Source of the DNA: an uncultured Pseudomonadales bacterium
GTDB lineage: Bacteria; Pseudomonadota; Gammaproteobacteria; Pseudomonadales; Azotimanducaceae
NCBI GenBank assembly: GCA_951813515.1
Contig: OX638346.1
Span: 861,617 to 925,616 of the forward strand
Direction of reading: 5' to 3'
DNA length: 64,000 nucleotides
The notes beneath the pieces are model-generated. The model saw nothing but the letters and a program-made list of their open reading frames with translations. It did no database searches and was not told the DNA's origin. This document shows positions 24,586 to 34,032 of this stretch, piece by piece. The first letter of the stretch is position 1. The number at the start of each line of letters is the position of its first letter. A program made the translations under genes and the position numbers.

Positions 24586-25725
24586 CTAGAGATCGTCCAG
24601 GTCGACGGTCCTGCCCGTCCGGGACGATTCCAGAATCCCGAAGATGATCTTCATCGTCCCGATGTTGTCCCGGCCGCTGCTGATGGGCTCTGCGCCTGTT
24701 CTGCAGCATTCCTCCCAGTGCAGGATCTCGTTGATGAAGAAATCGGGGCTGGGCTGATCGCCTTCCCGTGTGGGGAGCGGCTCGAAACCCGGATCCAGCA
24801 ACTCCCGGACCTTCTCCGCGGAAAACTCCTCGCCCGCCGCCTGCATGACGGGAAGTTGCGATCGTATCCGGTCTTTCTCCTCGGTCTTGAGGGCGAACAT
24901 GATGGGGCCGAACTGGTTCACCCCTCTGGCATTCTCGGGCAATGGCGGAGTCGAGTGCAGGCTGCCCTTGCTGCCGTAGACCATGTACGACATCCCCTCG
25001 GGCGCCAGGCGCGTGGTCCAGTTGCCGTACACATCGCCGATGACGCCGTTCTCGAATTCGAGCGTCGCGAAGAAGAGGTCCTCCGCGCCGTTGGCCATCT
25101 GCGACTCGATAGTCCTGCAGACCCCGTTCACCCGCTTGACGTCGCCGACGTAGTAGCGCAGCAAATCCAGGTGGTGGACGGAATTGACCATGAGGATGCC
25201 GCCGCCGTGTTTGCCATCGCTCATCCAGCTTTTGCGCGGGCGGCGGCCCCCGCCCATGATCGCGTGGGTTCGAACCGCCTGGACCTCGCCGATGTGGCCC
25301 TCGTCGATGAAGCGTTTCACCGCGGGCGCTTCGGGGGAGTATCGCAGGTGCTGCGCGACCATCAGCGTCGCGCCCGACGTGTCGGCGGCTTCGATCATGT
25401 CCCGGCAGCCCTGCAGCGTGTGGGCCATCGCCTTTTCGACGAGCACATGCTTGCCGACGGCAGCGGCGGCGACGGCCTGAGGCGCATGCAGATCGTGACT
25501 GGTGCAGATATCGACCGCATCGATGTCGGCCTTTCGCAGCATCTCGCCGTAATCCAGGTAGATCTCTTCGACCCCCGTCTTTTGGGCGTATTCCTGCGCC
25601 CGGGACTCGACGATGTCGCATACCGCCGTGAGGTGCACACGCTCGGGATGTGCGAGGTAGGCGTTCATGTGTCGATTGGATATGCCCCCGGTGCCGACCA
25701 GGCCAACCTTCATTGGTTCGGACAT
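24586..25725 (-). CDS. Gfo/Idh/MocA-family oxidoreductase (copy G2)
   Basis: A 379-residue NAD(P)-dependent dehydrogenase-like protein: GLVGTGGISNRHM nucleotide-binding loop, VEKAMAHTLQ (EKA in place of EKP), VNSVHHLDLLRYY with the catalytic His/Asp region, and the shared ending SSRTGRTVDLDDL. ATG 25725 follows AAGGGGG. Divergent from dioxygenase B3, with a MITE-like element inserted between them. The same dioxygenase/Gfo divergent layout recurs at 47.3-49.8 kb with copy G6, which it resembles closely. Confidence 0.86.
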   Translation of the reverse strand: MSEPMKVGLVGTGGISNRHMNAYLAHPERVHLTAVCDIVESRAQEYAQKTGVEEIYLDYGEMLRKADIDAVDICTSHDLHAPQAVAAAAVGKHVLVEKAMAHTLQGCRDMIEAADTSGATLMVAQHLRYSPEAPAVKRFIDEGHIGEVQAVRTHAIMGGGRRPRKSWMSDGKHGGGILMVNSVHHLDLLRYYVGDVKRVNGVCRTIESQMANGAEDLFFATLEFENGVIGDVYGNWTTRLAPEGMSYMVYGSKGSLHSTPPLPENARGVNQFGPIMFALKTEEKDRIRSQLPVMQAAGEEFSAEKVRELLDPGFEPLPTREGDQPSPDFFINEILHWEECCRTGAEPISSGRDNIGTMKIIFGILESSRTGRTVDLDDL

Positions 25726-25780
25726 GTTTTCCCCCTTGCCTTCGGGTGGAAGAATACCCGATTGTCCGAAACCGGTTGAC

Positions 25781-26047
25781 TAGTGTCGTGTCACGCGAGT
25801 TCTGGCGCTTCAGAGTTCGCCATGCGCGTCAATGCAAGGCGTGGTCCGCAGGGAATATCTGGCATATTCTCAAGGGCCACAACGCGGCAGTGGCGTGCAT
25901 GGCGATCTCCCGAAGGGCGCGCCCCACGGGGCCTGTGGCGGTGTTGCGCCCCTTGGAAATGGAGCCGACCATTCCCGGCGGGGACGCGCCTTGCCACAGA
26001 CCCCGTGGGACGCGCTGAAGCGTCATAACTCGTGTGACACGACACTA
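25781..26047. mobile_element. MITE-like element with terminal inverted repeats
   Basis: A 267-bp intergenic element. Left end TAGTGTCGTGTCACGCGAGT and right end, read in reverse, TAGTGTCGTGTCACACGAGT; the match extends to about 33 bp with 3 mismatches. TA at both outer ends fits a TA target duplication as made by IS630/Tc1-mariner transposases. Inside, a second inverted repeat pairs 25917-25939 with 25993-26015 (21 of 23 match), and 25814-25916 has further self-complementarity, so the whole can fold into a branched hairpin. It encodes no transposase and would need one in trans. It splits the G2/B3 divergent promoter region. Confidence 0.72.
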
Positions 26048-26073
26048 ACCGTGATCGCGAGGCTCCGCGGGCA

Positions 26074-26083
26074 GGCGTAGAAT
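26074..26083 (+). promoter_or_regulatory. Conserved GGCGTAGAAT promoter-like element (B3)
   Basis: GGCGTAGAAT, 28 nt from the B3 start codon and only 26 nt from the right end of the MITE-like element, which therefore lies where a -35 region or upstream operator would be. Confidence 0.5.
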
Positions 26084-26111
26084 GCGCAGAGTGCATCGGG
26101 GAGGGAGCACC

Positions 26112-27128
26112 ATGGCGGAAGCAGCGAACACCCTTGAGACGGGCCTCGACCGTGCGTGGAATGACATCTGCGAGCTTGGACTGCAGTCCTATGTCGCCGA
26201 TCTCGACGCTTACGGCTACACGATCATCCCACCCGAGATCGCGAGTCCGAACGGCCTCGCGGACCGGATGCTCGACGCCATGCTCGACATCGCCGAGCGG
26301 CGCAACGGCGAGCGGCCGGACCTCGAGACCGGCGCCACCCACGCCCACATGCAGGTGCAGTCGATGTCCGCGCCGGTCAAGAAGGGGCGACCCAAGAGCC
26401 GCATGCGGGGCGTCAACAGCGGCGATCGCGATTCCCCCGTCGGCGACGTAATGCATTCGCTCCTGCTCGAGAACCCGGTGTTCGAAGAGTCCCTGATGAA
26501 CCCCGTGATGCTCGCGCTGGCGACGTACCTCTGCGGCTACAACGCGGTGCTGTCGACCATGGCCTGCTGGATGAAGGGGCCCAACGAGACCACGTTCAGG
26601 CTGCACACGGACAACCCGATGGCATCACCGCTGACGCAGCAGTCCGTCGTATGCCAGAGCACCTACTGGCTGACCGATTTCAACAGGGAGAACGGCGGCA
26701 CCGCGATCGTTCCCGGCAGCCACAAGTGGTGCCGCCACCCGATCGGCAACGAATGTATCGTACCGGCCAACCCCGGCGACTTCGGCAACGCGCAGGCGGT
26801 GCCGGTGGAGGGCAAGGCTGGTTCCCTGATCGTGTGGCACGGCAACCTCTGGCACGGGGCGTTCAATCGCAGGACGCCGGGCCTCCGGGTCAGCGTCACG
26901 AACTACATGGTGCGGCCGTACATCCGGACGCTGGAGGACTTCATCGGCAAGATTCCGCAGGAAACCCTCGACCGCAACCCCACGCGGTTCGCGATCCTGA
27001 CGCAGCAGTCGGTCATCCCCGGCTACCACACGGAAGAAGACCGGGCCGAGAAGGCGGCGTACGCCGAAAAGTACATCTCCGCTTACGCGAGCGAGTACGG
27101 CGGAGGCGAGAAAGACCTCTACGCGTGA
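26112..27128 (+). CDS. PhyH-family dioxygenase, group B (copy B3)
   Basis: A 338-residue group-B dioxygenase: H165-x-D167 (RLHTDN), H248 (NLWHGAF), R259 (GLRVS) and the conserved VPGSHKWCR. The N-terminus DRAWNDICELGLQSYVADLD is nearly the same as in B1, B2 and B4. The ATG at 26112 has the strong site GGGGAGGGAG. A lysine/arginine-rich stretch (KKGRPKSRMRG, about 90-100) takes the place of the acidic insert of B1. Divergent from Gfo/Idh/MocA copy G2; convergent with the dioxygenase-HEAT gene at 27236 across a strong hairpin. Confidence 0.86.
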   Translation: MAEAANTLETGLDRAWNDICELGLQSYVADLDAYGYTIIPPEIASPNGLADRMLDAMLDIAERRNGERPDLETGATHAHMQVQSMSAPVKKGRPKSRMRGVNSGDRDSPVGDVMHSLLLENPVFEESLMNPVMLALATYLCGYNAVLSTMACWMKGPNETTFRLHTDNPMASPLTQQSVVCQSTYWLTDFNRENGGTAIVPGSHKWCRHPIGNECIVPANPGDFGNAQAVPVEGKAGSLIVWHGNLWHGAFNRRTPGLRVSVTNYMVRPYIRTLEDFIGKIPQETLDRNPTRFAILTQQSVIPGYHTEEDRAEKAAYAEKYISAYASEYGGGEKDLYA

Positions 27129-27165
27129 CGGGTCCGTTCCGTTGCCATCCGGGTGGCGGGAATAA

Positions 27166-27194
27166 GCCAAATCAAAATTGGATTTTGAATTGGC
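27166..27194. terminator. Hairpin between convergent genes, candidate bidirectional terminator
   Basis: GCCAAATCAAAAT (27166-27178) and ATTTTGAATTGGC (27182-27194) pair over 13 bp with one mismatch and a 3-nt loop. It lies between convergent genes ending at 27128 and 27236. The stem is AT-rich and no long T-run follows, so efficiency as an intrinsic terminator is uncertain. Confidence 0.5.
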
Positions 27195-27235
27195 CTGGTT
27201 TCACACCAACGTATTTCAGCGAGACGCTCCCGCCG

Positions 27236-28894
27236 TCAGGAGTCCCAAGAGTTGAGCAGCAGGTGCCGATCCCGGGTCGGTGCGCGTTTCAGGTCGTACT
27301 CCCAAGGCTCGCCCGACCACGGAGCGTAATCCCAGCGCACCGTCATCAGGTAGTCGAGAGCAGCGTCGAACGCATCCGGCGTACCCAATCGTCGCAGCGC
27401 CTCGATGGACCATCCCCGCACATGGTGGTGGCCGTGGCCGAGATTCTCCCTGAGCGCCTCCACCACTCCGGGAAGCGAACCGGCGCGTGTTCCGAGGCGC
27501 GCGACCGATATGGCGGCGTACTGGCGCACGAGGGCATCGTCGTCTGCGACCGCGTCAACCAGTTCTGCCGGCGCTTCTGCGCCCGCCTGGGTGACCGTGC
27601 CGATGGCTTCGGCGGCATACTGGCGCACGCGTGGATCCCTGTGGCGCAGGAGTCGGGTGAGGGTTGGCAGCGCATCGATGGCGCCCGGGCCGATGTCGCC
27701 CAGGATGTCGGCAATCGCCGCGAGAAGCTCCGGGGCAGCACCGTCGACAAGATCGAGAAGCGGCGCGACCGCCGCAGGCCCCAGCGGCGTAAAGCCGTAT
27801 CCGGCAATGCAGCGCAGGGCGACATCGGGACTCGTCAGCGCTTCCACCAGCGGTTCGATCGCGCCGATATTGCCTAGCGTATAGGCGGCGCCGATCGCCT
27901 CGGCGTCATCCATGCTGCGCAAGGTCTGGACGAGCGCGTCGGTGTCGTCGACGACGCGATTGATTCCCTGCGTCGGCACGCCCCGATACCAGTTCCAGAC
28001 GTATTCCCAAATGGGCTCCTCCGGGTCTCCCGAGGCAATCCACTCGGGGCTCCTGTTGTCCCAGGTGGGCGCCGTTGGTTCCTGGTCGCGCGTGAACAGG
28101 AACTTCACCATGTGCCGCGGGCTACCGGTGGTATTCATTCCGAAGCGACCGTGGGCGATATCGTGGTGCACGATGGTGACGGTGCCCGCATCGGCGATGA
28201 TGGGAGTCCTCGTCGCCTGCCAAGGGGCGTCGAGGGCTTCCACTTCTTCGAAGAGCGCGGCGTTCTCCACGCGAAATGCCGCAAGGTCGCGCTCGTACCG
28301 GGCTTTGGCGTCAGGGTCGCTGTCGATGCTGGCCTGGGTTTCCGCCTCCACCCTGTTCCGCAAGTCCTGCGTGCGCCCGCGCAGAACCGCCCGCTGCATC
28401 TCGAGGGCACGTCGCGGGAAATACTGGCTGCGCGGGGCAACCGCAGTCGGGCCCATCTCCAGGGACACGTCCTGCGGGTAGTAGAACATCATCAGGAAAC
28501 GCGTCGCGTGGTGGCGCCGCCCGTCCACCATGTGGTGCGAATGGTAGTCGCCGTCCTTGTGCAATCTGCCGTCGCCGAGGTGCCACGGCTCGATGGCTTG
28601 CACGGACTGGGGAAAGTTGACCTGGTCGTGCCGATGGAAGTGCAGGTAGTAGTCCGGGCCGAGGATCGACACCAGGGCGCCGTGGACGGCCGGGTCGTCC
28701 AGCAGTTCCCGCAGCTGGGGCACCACCGGCAGGATGTTGTTGTGACCCGGACCCAGTTGTTCGTCGAGCGGCTCCAGGCGCCCGCACATGTCGTCGTGAT
28801 ATGACTTCGGAAGCGTCGATTGGAGGGTGATGTAGCCCTCCCGGATAAAGCTCTGCATCTCTTCATCGGTGAGCAGGATGGGGGTGTCACGCAT
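27236..28894 (-). CDS. PhyH-family dioxygenase with HEAT repeats, divergent (copy A5)
   Basis: A 552-residue protein with the same two-part design as A1-A4 but clearly divergent. H112-x-D114 (LHKDGD), H248 (HHDIAHGRFG) and R260 (SPRHMVKF) form the active site. A roughly 70-residue arginine/glutamate-rich helical insert (about 160-230) separates the two halves of the double-stranded helix. From about residue 330, HEAT/PBS-lyase units are textbook (RHRDPRVRQYAAEAIGTV). ATG 28894 (MRDTPILLTDEE) aligns with paralogs; the ribosome site is weak. Convergent with B3. Confidence 0.83.
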   Translation of the reverse strand: MRDTPILLTDEEMQSFIREGYITLQSTLPKSYHDDMCGRLEPLDEQLGPGHNNILPVVPQLRELLDDPAVHGALVSILGPDYYLHFHRHDQVNFPQSVQAIEPWHLGDGRLHKDGDYHSHHMVDGRRHHATRFLMMFYYPQDVSLEMGPTAVAPRSQYFPRRALEMQRAVLRGRTQDLRNRVEAETQASIDSDPDAKARYERDLAAFRVENAALFEEVEALDAPWQATRTPIIADAGTVTIVHHDIAHGRFGMNTTGSPRHMVKFLFTRDQEPTAPTWDNRSPEWIASGDPEEPIWEYVWNWYRGVPTQGINRVVDDTDALVQTLRSMDDAEAIGAAYTLGNIGAIEPLVEALTSPDVALRCIAGYGFTPLGPAAVAPLLDLVDGAAPELLAAIADILGDIGPGAIDALPTLTRLLRHRDPRVRQYAAEAIGTVTQAGAEAPAELVDAVADDDALVRQYAAISVARLGTRAGSLPGVVEALRENLGHGHHHVRGWSIEALRRLGTPDAFDAALDYLMTVRWDYAPWSGEPWEYDLKRAPTRDRHLLLNSWDS

Positions 28895-29176
28895 TGGATT
28901 CGACCGCGAGTACTTGTCCGTGACAACGATAGTACACCCGAGGCAACGCACCCTCGGCACGCGTCGCCTGGCGGCATCCATACGGGTCATACCCAGCGAA
29001 ACGAGAAGGATGGTCCTTGTTTTCGCTGGCTCGACCTACGCGTCGAGTAGTCGCACCCCTTCGAGACGCGAGGCCCCGGGTCAAGAGTGCAGGAAGAAAC
29101 GGTGACCGCCCACCGACCCCTCAACGTCGTCCCAGACGGGGTAACGGACCAGAACGGCAATCAAGAAGCAACGGCA

Positions 29177-30781
29177 TCATTCGCTCTCCGAGATCACCTC
29201 GCCCGCCGCCCGTGCGCGCTCGATCCGGGTCGCTTCCGCTGGACCCAGTCTCTTGAGCAACAGCAGCAGGAGCACCAACGGAATCACAAGCGACAGTATC
29301 GAGAGCATCAAGCTCGAACGCAGCGCCTCGCTGGCTTGCATCCCGCCCGCCGTCAACACGTCGCTGACCTCCCCAACCATGTAAGGTCCCAGGGCCAGCC
29401 CAACGGTCGCCATGAGGATGTAGAACGCCGAAGCCGTGGCGCGCATCCTCGGCATCACGAGGTCGTTGACGGTGCTTGCCGCCGCCCCGATCCAGCAGGA
29501 GGCGAACATGCTGACAACGAAGTTGAACACGTACGCCCAGACCAGGTGGTTGGTCAACAACAGGGCCAGCGTCAGGGGCACGGTGAATACGATTGCAACA
29601 AGGCCTACGTATACGCGCGCGTTCACGGTCCTGGACTTCAGCCTGTCCGACAATATCCCGCCCACCGTTATCCCGAGCCAGCCGCCGACGGCATAGGATC
29701 CGCCGAGCACCAGCCCCGCTTCGGTCGCGCTGATCCCGTACATGCGGATGAAGTACGGCGGTGACCACGCGCCAAAGGCATAGGCGACCAGGGACATGGA
29801 AGAGAAGCCCACCGCCGCAAGCACGAAGGCTGGGCTTCGGAACATCATCGCGAACGTCGGCGGGTCCCGTAAACCGAGCGACTGGATCCAGGAAAACGCG
29901 GCATACGCCCCTATCCCCAAGGCGATCCACTGCTCGGGGTCGGCCGTCAGTTCGATCAGGCCCCACGCCGCCAGCGCGATCACGAGAGCACCGGCGAGGT
30001 TGCGCCTCATCACGTTCCCGGAAGCCTTCTCCCGGGCAAGGGAGAGCAGGGTGAAAGGCGGCAGAACCGCCATCAACTCCCGCGCAGTCGCGCGAAACGG
30101 ATGCGGATGCTTCGCCGTCACGATCCCTTCGCTCTGTCCGCGCCTGGGTTCGCGCAAGGCAAAGACCCAGACGGCCAGCAGGAGACCAGGGAGCCCCACG
30201 GCCAGGTAGGCTGCCTGCCAGCCCCTCAAGCCGAACGGCGCAAGGCCTGGATCCGGGTAAGCGGCGTTCCACCCGTCGACAATCCAGCCGCCGAGAAAGA
30301 TGCCGATGCCGGCACCGATGTAGATGCCGCTGGAGTAGATGCCCAGCACGGTTGCCCGCAGCCTGGGCGGAAAGTAGTCCGACAGCATGGAGAACGCCGC
30401 CGGCGTCGCGCTCGCCTCCCCGATGCCCACGCCTACGCGGTAGCTGGCCAGCGCCGCGAAACTGCGTGCCGTCCCGGAAAGTGCCGTCATCAGGCTCCAG
30501 AATCCCAGCCCGATGGCAATCAGGTTCTTCCGCGTCCAAGTGTCCGCCAGCTTGCCTAGCGGAATACCGAACAGCGCATAGAAGACCGCGAAAGCCGTGC
30601 CGTACAGGAAACCGATCTGCGCATCGGAAATGCCGATGTCAGCCTTGATCTCCTCCGCGAGGATCGTAACGATCTGACGATCGATGAAGTTGAAGATATA
30701 AACGACGACAAGAACACCGGTAACGTAGCCCGCATACCGCCCGCCAACGGCTGGCGGGTCCCGTTCCTCTCTATTGGGCAT
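29177..30781 (-). CDS. MFS transporter, spinster-like
   Basis: A 534-residue major facilitator with about 12 membrane helices. FNFIDRQIV in TM1 and the motif A loop GKLADTWTRKN between TM2 and TM3 are characteristic; the protein resembles spinster-type MFS permeases, often found near catabolic genes for organic acids or aromatics. The ATG at 30781 follows AAGGA, while a TTG at 30802 would add seven residues. It lies 57 nt downstream of the Gfo/Idh/MocA gene on the same strand, so it may import that enzyme's substrate. Substrate unknown. Confidence 0.84.
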   Translation of the reverse strand: MPNREERDPPAVGGRYAGYVTGVLVVVYIFNFIDRQIVTILAEEIKADIGISDAQIGFLYGTAFAVFYALFGIPLGKLADTWTRKNLIAIGLGFWSLMTALSGTARSFAALASYRVGVGIGEASATPAAFSMLSDYFPPRLRATVLGIYSSGIYIGAGIGIFLGGWIVDGWNAAYPDPGLAPFGLRGWQAAYLAVGLPGLLLAVWVFALREPRRGQSEGIVTAKHPHPFRATARELMAVLPPFTLLSLAREKASGNVMRRNLAGALVIALAAWGLIELTADPEQWIALGIGAYAAFSWIQSLGLRDPPTFAMMFRSPAFVLAAVGFSSMSLVAYAFGAWSPPYFIRMYGISATEAGLVLGGSYAVGGWLGITVGGILSDRLKSRTVNARVYVGLVAIVFTVPLTLALLLTNHLVWAYVFNFVVSMFASCWIGAAASTVNDLVMPRMRATASAFYILMATVGLALGPYMVGEVSDVLTAGGMQASEALRSSLMLSILSLVIPLVLLLLLLKRLGPAEATRIERARAAGEVISESE

Positions 30782-30838
30782 CGCCGGTCCTTGATCCCCC
30801 AACCGCTGGCACCCTAACAGATGTTTCCGCTCCGGGCG

Positions 30839-31870
30839 TCAGGCGGCGACGTCCGCGCGCCGACCTGTTGCAGCCGACGCATGGATCGCATCGATGACGC
30901 GCATGTTTGCGAGCGCATCGTCGGCCGTGAGACGCGTCGGCTCGCCGTTGGACAGGGCATTGCAGAGATCCAATAGCTGCGCACGGTAGGGATTGACGCC
31001 GGTCACCTTGACGGTCTCTTGGTGGAAATCTTCGTGGGGGTCGCCGCGAGTCAGCGTGAAACTGGTCTCAAGACCCTCGCCGATCTCCTTCGGAATCGAC
31101 CAGTCGCCCACCGGAACCATGATCGCCCCTTCGCTGCCGACAACCTCGTAGGCCACCCGCCAGGGCCAACCGAAGCCGCAGTCGAACTGCGCCGTCACAC
31201 CGTCATCGAAATGCAGGCTGCCGACGAGGGTCTCCCAAGCCTGTGTCCCGGTGGCCAGAGTTCCGGCGACAGACACGGAGAGCGGTTCGGCTCCTGCGAG
31301 ATAACGAATGCAGCTTACGCAATAGCAACCGAGGTCCATGGCCGCACCGCCCCCGAGTTCGGCGCGCAGGCGCCAGTTGCCTCGCGGCACCATGGGGGAC
31401 GAGAAGGTCGCCCGGACGAAACGGACGTCCCCGACCGCACCCTCGAGGATGCGCTGTTTCACGGCGAGTATCTGCAGCTGGTAATGAAACATGAGCCCTT
31501 CCATCAGGATGACGCCAGCGGACTTCGCTGCCTGGACCATCGCTTCAGCCTGGCTAGCGTCGATGGCGAACGGTTTTTCGACGAGGATGGCCCGAACCCC
31601 GCCACGGGCGCCTTCGAGGACATTTTGCTGGTGAGACGAGGGCCACGACGCGTCGATAAGGATGTCGGGCCGCTGTTCCGCCAGCATCTCCCCTAGATTG
31701 GAATAGGTATTCCCTATCCCGAAGGCTTGCGCAAAACTTGCCAGCAAGTCCGCGTTGACGTCGCAGGCACCGACTGGCTCCACCTCGGGGATGTCCCGCC
31801 ATAGCGGCGCCAGGTTGTATCTCGCGTGGCCGCCGCAACCGACGATCGCCAGCTTGAGTGCATCGCTCAT
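30839..31870 (-). CDS. Gfo/Idh/MocA-family oxidoreductase (copy G3, canonical type)
   Basis: A 343-residue dehydrogenase-like protein with a standard Gfo/Idh/MocA active site: AIVGCGGHARYNL, ILVEKPFAI (classical EKP), and GGGAAMDLGCYCVS, which resembles xylose and dimeric dihydrodiol dehydrogenases. It lacks the shared C-terminal signature of the other five copies and so belongs to another subfamily. ATG 31870. Divergent from the CoA-transferase operon beginning at 32102, and upstream of the MFS gene on its own strand. Confidence 0.85.
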   Translation of the reverse strand: MSDALKLAIVGCGGHARYNLAPLWRDIPEVEPVGACDVNADLLASFAQAFGIGNTYSNLGEMLAEQRPDILIDASWPSSHQQNVLEGARGGVRAILVEKPFAIDASQAEAMVQAAKSAGVILMEGLMFHYQLQILAVKQRILEGAVGDVRFVRATFSSPMVPRGNWRLRAELGGGAAMDLGCYCVSCIRYLAGAEPLSVSVAGTLATGTQAWETLVGSLHFDDGVTAQFDCGFGWPWRVAYEVVGSEGAIMVPVGDWSIPKEIGEGLETSFTLTRGDPHEDFHQETVKVTGVNPYRAQLLDLCNALSNGEPTRLTADDALANMRVIDAIHASAATGRRADVAA

Positions 31871-32101
31871 GATTCTCCACGCGTCTCCGGGCATACCGGA
31901 GGATCAGAAAAAGCCGAAGCGAAAGGATACCGCGCGGCAACGGATGACGAACGCCCTGATGACGCACATGAAGGGGTCGGGAAACCGGACACACCCGCTG
32001 CCAGCAAGACCGAATTCCCATCTGCCACGGGCGCCGCGCGTTGACTTGTCGCAAGGAGCGTGCGACAAACACGTGGACCGAGACGGATGGGGAGATCTGA
32101 G

Positions 32102-33283
32102 ATGGGCGCACTCGAGGGGATGCGAGTTCTTGATGTGACACAGTACGAGGCGGGGACGTCCTGCACCCAGGCGCTCGCGTGGCTTGGGGCGGATGTGGTC
32201 AAGGTGGAGCCACCCACGGGCGATCCCGGGCGCGGCGGGCCGCGCGCGAACGGTGGCTACTTCGTTTTCTGGAACAGCAACAAGCGCAGCATTGCAGTCG
32301 ACCTGCGCAAACCAAAGGGACTCGAACTGGTTCTTGACATGGTGCCGAACTACGACGTGTTCGTGGAAAACTACAGTCCGGGATCAATGGAACGGCTTGG
32401 ACTCGGCTACGACGTCCTGAAAGAGATCAACCCGGGAATCATCTACACGCGCATCAAGGGATTCGGGCTGGACGGCCCATGGTCCAACTACAAGTGCTTC
32501 GACATGGTCGCCCAGGCCGCCGCTGGCGCGTTCTCCATCACCGGATTTCCCGATGGGCCGCCGATGCGGCCGGGACCGACCATGGGCGATGCGGGCACAG
32601 GCGTGCAAACGGCGCTCGCGGTCGCTGCGGCCTACGTGCAGAAGCTCAACACCGGCAAGGGCCAACTCATCGAGATGTCGATGCAGGAATCGATGACCTA
32701 CTACCTCAGGACCGCCATTTCGCACGGGAACTATGGCGAGAGAGCCTCGCTGCGGACAGGCAATGGCCGTTCGCCGACCTCGAGGCTGTACAAGTGCAAG
32801 GGAGACGGACCGAACGACTACCTGTTCCTGATGGGGACCACGGATCCCATGTGGGAGCGTCTGTGCGAGGTGATGGGGCGTCCCGATCTGCTCGAAGATC
32901 CAAGGTTCGCGAGCAAGGACGCACGCACGGAAAACGACCCAGCGCTGACCAAGGAGATTGCCGCCTGGCTTGGAGAGCGGGACAAGTACACCGCCATGCG
33001 CGAACTCTGCGAAGCGGACGTGCCCGCGAGCGCGGTCCTGGATACCAAGGACCTGTTCGAGAATCCGCACCTCCAGGAGCGCGGCTTCGTGCACGAGATC
33101 GATCACCCGGCGCTCGGCAGGGTCAAGATTCTCGGGTGGGCGCCCCGGCTTTCGGAAAGCGAAGTGCCGATAAAGCCTGCGCCGACCCTGGGCCAGCACT
33201 CGCGCGAGGTCGTCGCCGAAGATCTTTCTCTCACTAGCGATGACATTGAGACGCTGGTGGCCGATGGCGTGATCTATGCCTAA
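32102..33283 (+). CDS. Family III CoA-transferase (CaiB/BaiF)
   Basis: A 393-residue single-domain CoA-transferase. GADVVKVEPP and KRSIAVDLRKPKG are typical N-domain strands; D163 in PTMGDAGTG is the catalytic aspartate that forms the aspartyl-CoA intermediate. ATG 32102 follows GGGGAG. It is the first gene of a plus-strand run (CoA-transferase, cupin, SDR, two binding proteins, enolase-superfamily enzyme) with mostly short gaps, so it probably activates an acid made or imported by that operon. CoA donor and acceptor unknown. Confidence 0.87.
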   Translation: MGALEGMRVLDVTQYEAGTSCTQALAWLGADVVKVEPPTGDPGRGGPRANGGYFVFWNSNKRSIAVDLRKPKGLELVLDMVPNYDVFVENYSPGSMERLGLGYDVLKEINPGIIYTRIKGFGLDGPWSNYKCFDMVAQAAAGAFSITGFPDGPPMRPGPTMGDAGTGVQTALAVAAAYVQKLNTGKGQLIEMSMQESMTYYLRTAISHGNYGERASLRTGNGRSPTSRLYKCKGDGPNDYLFLMGTTDPMWERLCEVMGRPDLLEDPRFASKDARTENDPALTKEIAAWLGERDKYTAMRELCEADVPASAVLDTKDLFENPHLQERGFVHEIDHPALGRVKILGWAPRLSESEVPIKPAPTLGQHSREVVAEDLSLTSDDIETLVADGVIYA

Positions 33284-33319
33284 GGCATCGGGTTAATGTG
33301 TGGCAAAGAGGGAAGCCGC

Positions 33320-34006
33320 ATGACTAGCATCGAGGGCACCGCCACAAGGCCGAAGCGCTACATCTCGGAGCGCGGTCCGTTCGAAATCGTTGCCAATCCA
33401 CCGATGAGTGCGGGCTATACGTGGGAGGGAGTCGACGCGGACAAGGCGGTGGAGAACTGGGAGATCGGCAAACTCGCCGAGAAGTACGGCGAAGCGACGG
33501 TCCGAAAGAAGCTCGCCGAGATGCTGGAAGCCCTCGCCGGAGGCATGGTGATCACCGGAATATTCTGCCAGGGCGATCGCGACCCCAAGACCATGCGCCA
33601 GCTCAACCCGACCGGCATGAGCCTGTCCCACACCTGGATCGGACCGCACTTTCCGGTTTTCAGCCACAGCCATCCCGCCCACGGCGACTGCCTCTACCTG
33701 GTCGTGGCCGGCGAGCTTGTCATGGGCCGGCGGCGGCTGGCTGCGGGGTCGGCTTTCTTTCTCCCCAACGGACATCCGTACAAGTACTCCGGCGGCCCGG
33801 AAGGGGCGGAGTACCTGGAGATTCGCGCCGGTCCCGGCGTCGAGGGCGCCCCCGGCATGGTGATCCACGAACACTCGCTGGACTCGATTCAGCGGATCAT
33901 CGACCAGGCCAACGCACACCGCCACGAGTGGCACGCGCCGAAAGAGATCGGCAGCACGGGACTACGCCAGGCCGAGAAGTTCCTCGGCGCGCAGGGCATC
34001 GGATAA
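33320..34006 (+). CDS. Cupin-domain protein
   Basis: A 228-residue protein with one clear cupin core: FSHSHPAHGDCLYLVVAGEL (metal-binding histidines) and later AAGSAFFLPNGHPYKYSGG. The first 90 or so residues are helical and specific to its subfamily. Cupins of this kind can be isomerases, dioxygenases or binding proteins; nothing here decides. ATG 33320 is preferred because GAGGGA precedes it; a GTG at 33296 is also open. Second gene of the operon, 36 nt after the CoA-transferase and 26 nt before the SDR. Confidence 0.78.
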   Translation: MTSIEGTATRPKRYISERGPFEIVANPPMSAGYTWEGVDADKAVENWEIGKLAEKYGEATVRKKLAEMLEALAGGMVITGIFCQGDRDPKTMRQLNPTGMSLSHTWIGPHFPVFSHSHPAHGDCLYLVVAGELVMGRRRLAAGSAFFLPNGHPYKYSGGPEGAEYLEIRAGPGVEGAPGMVIHEHSLDSIQRIIDQANAHRHEWHAPKEIGSTGLRQAEKFLGAQGIG

Positions 34007-34032
34007 ACGCAAGGTTCTGACGCGACGCAAGC

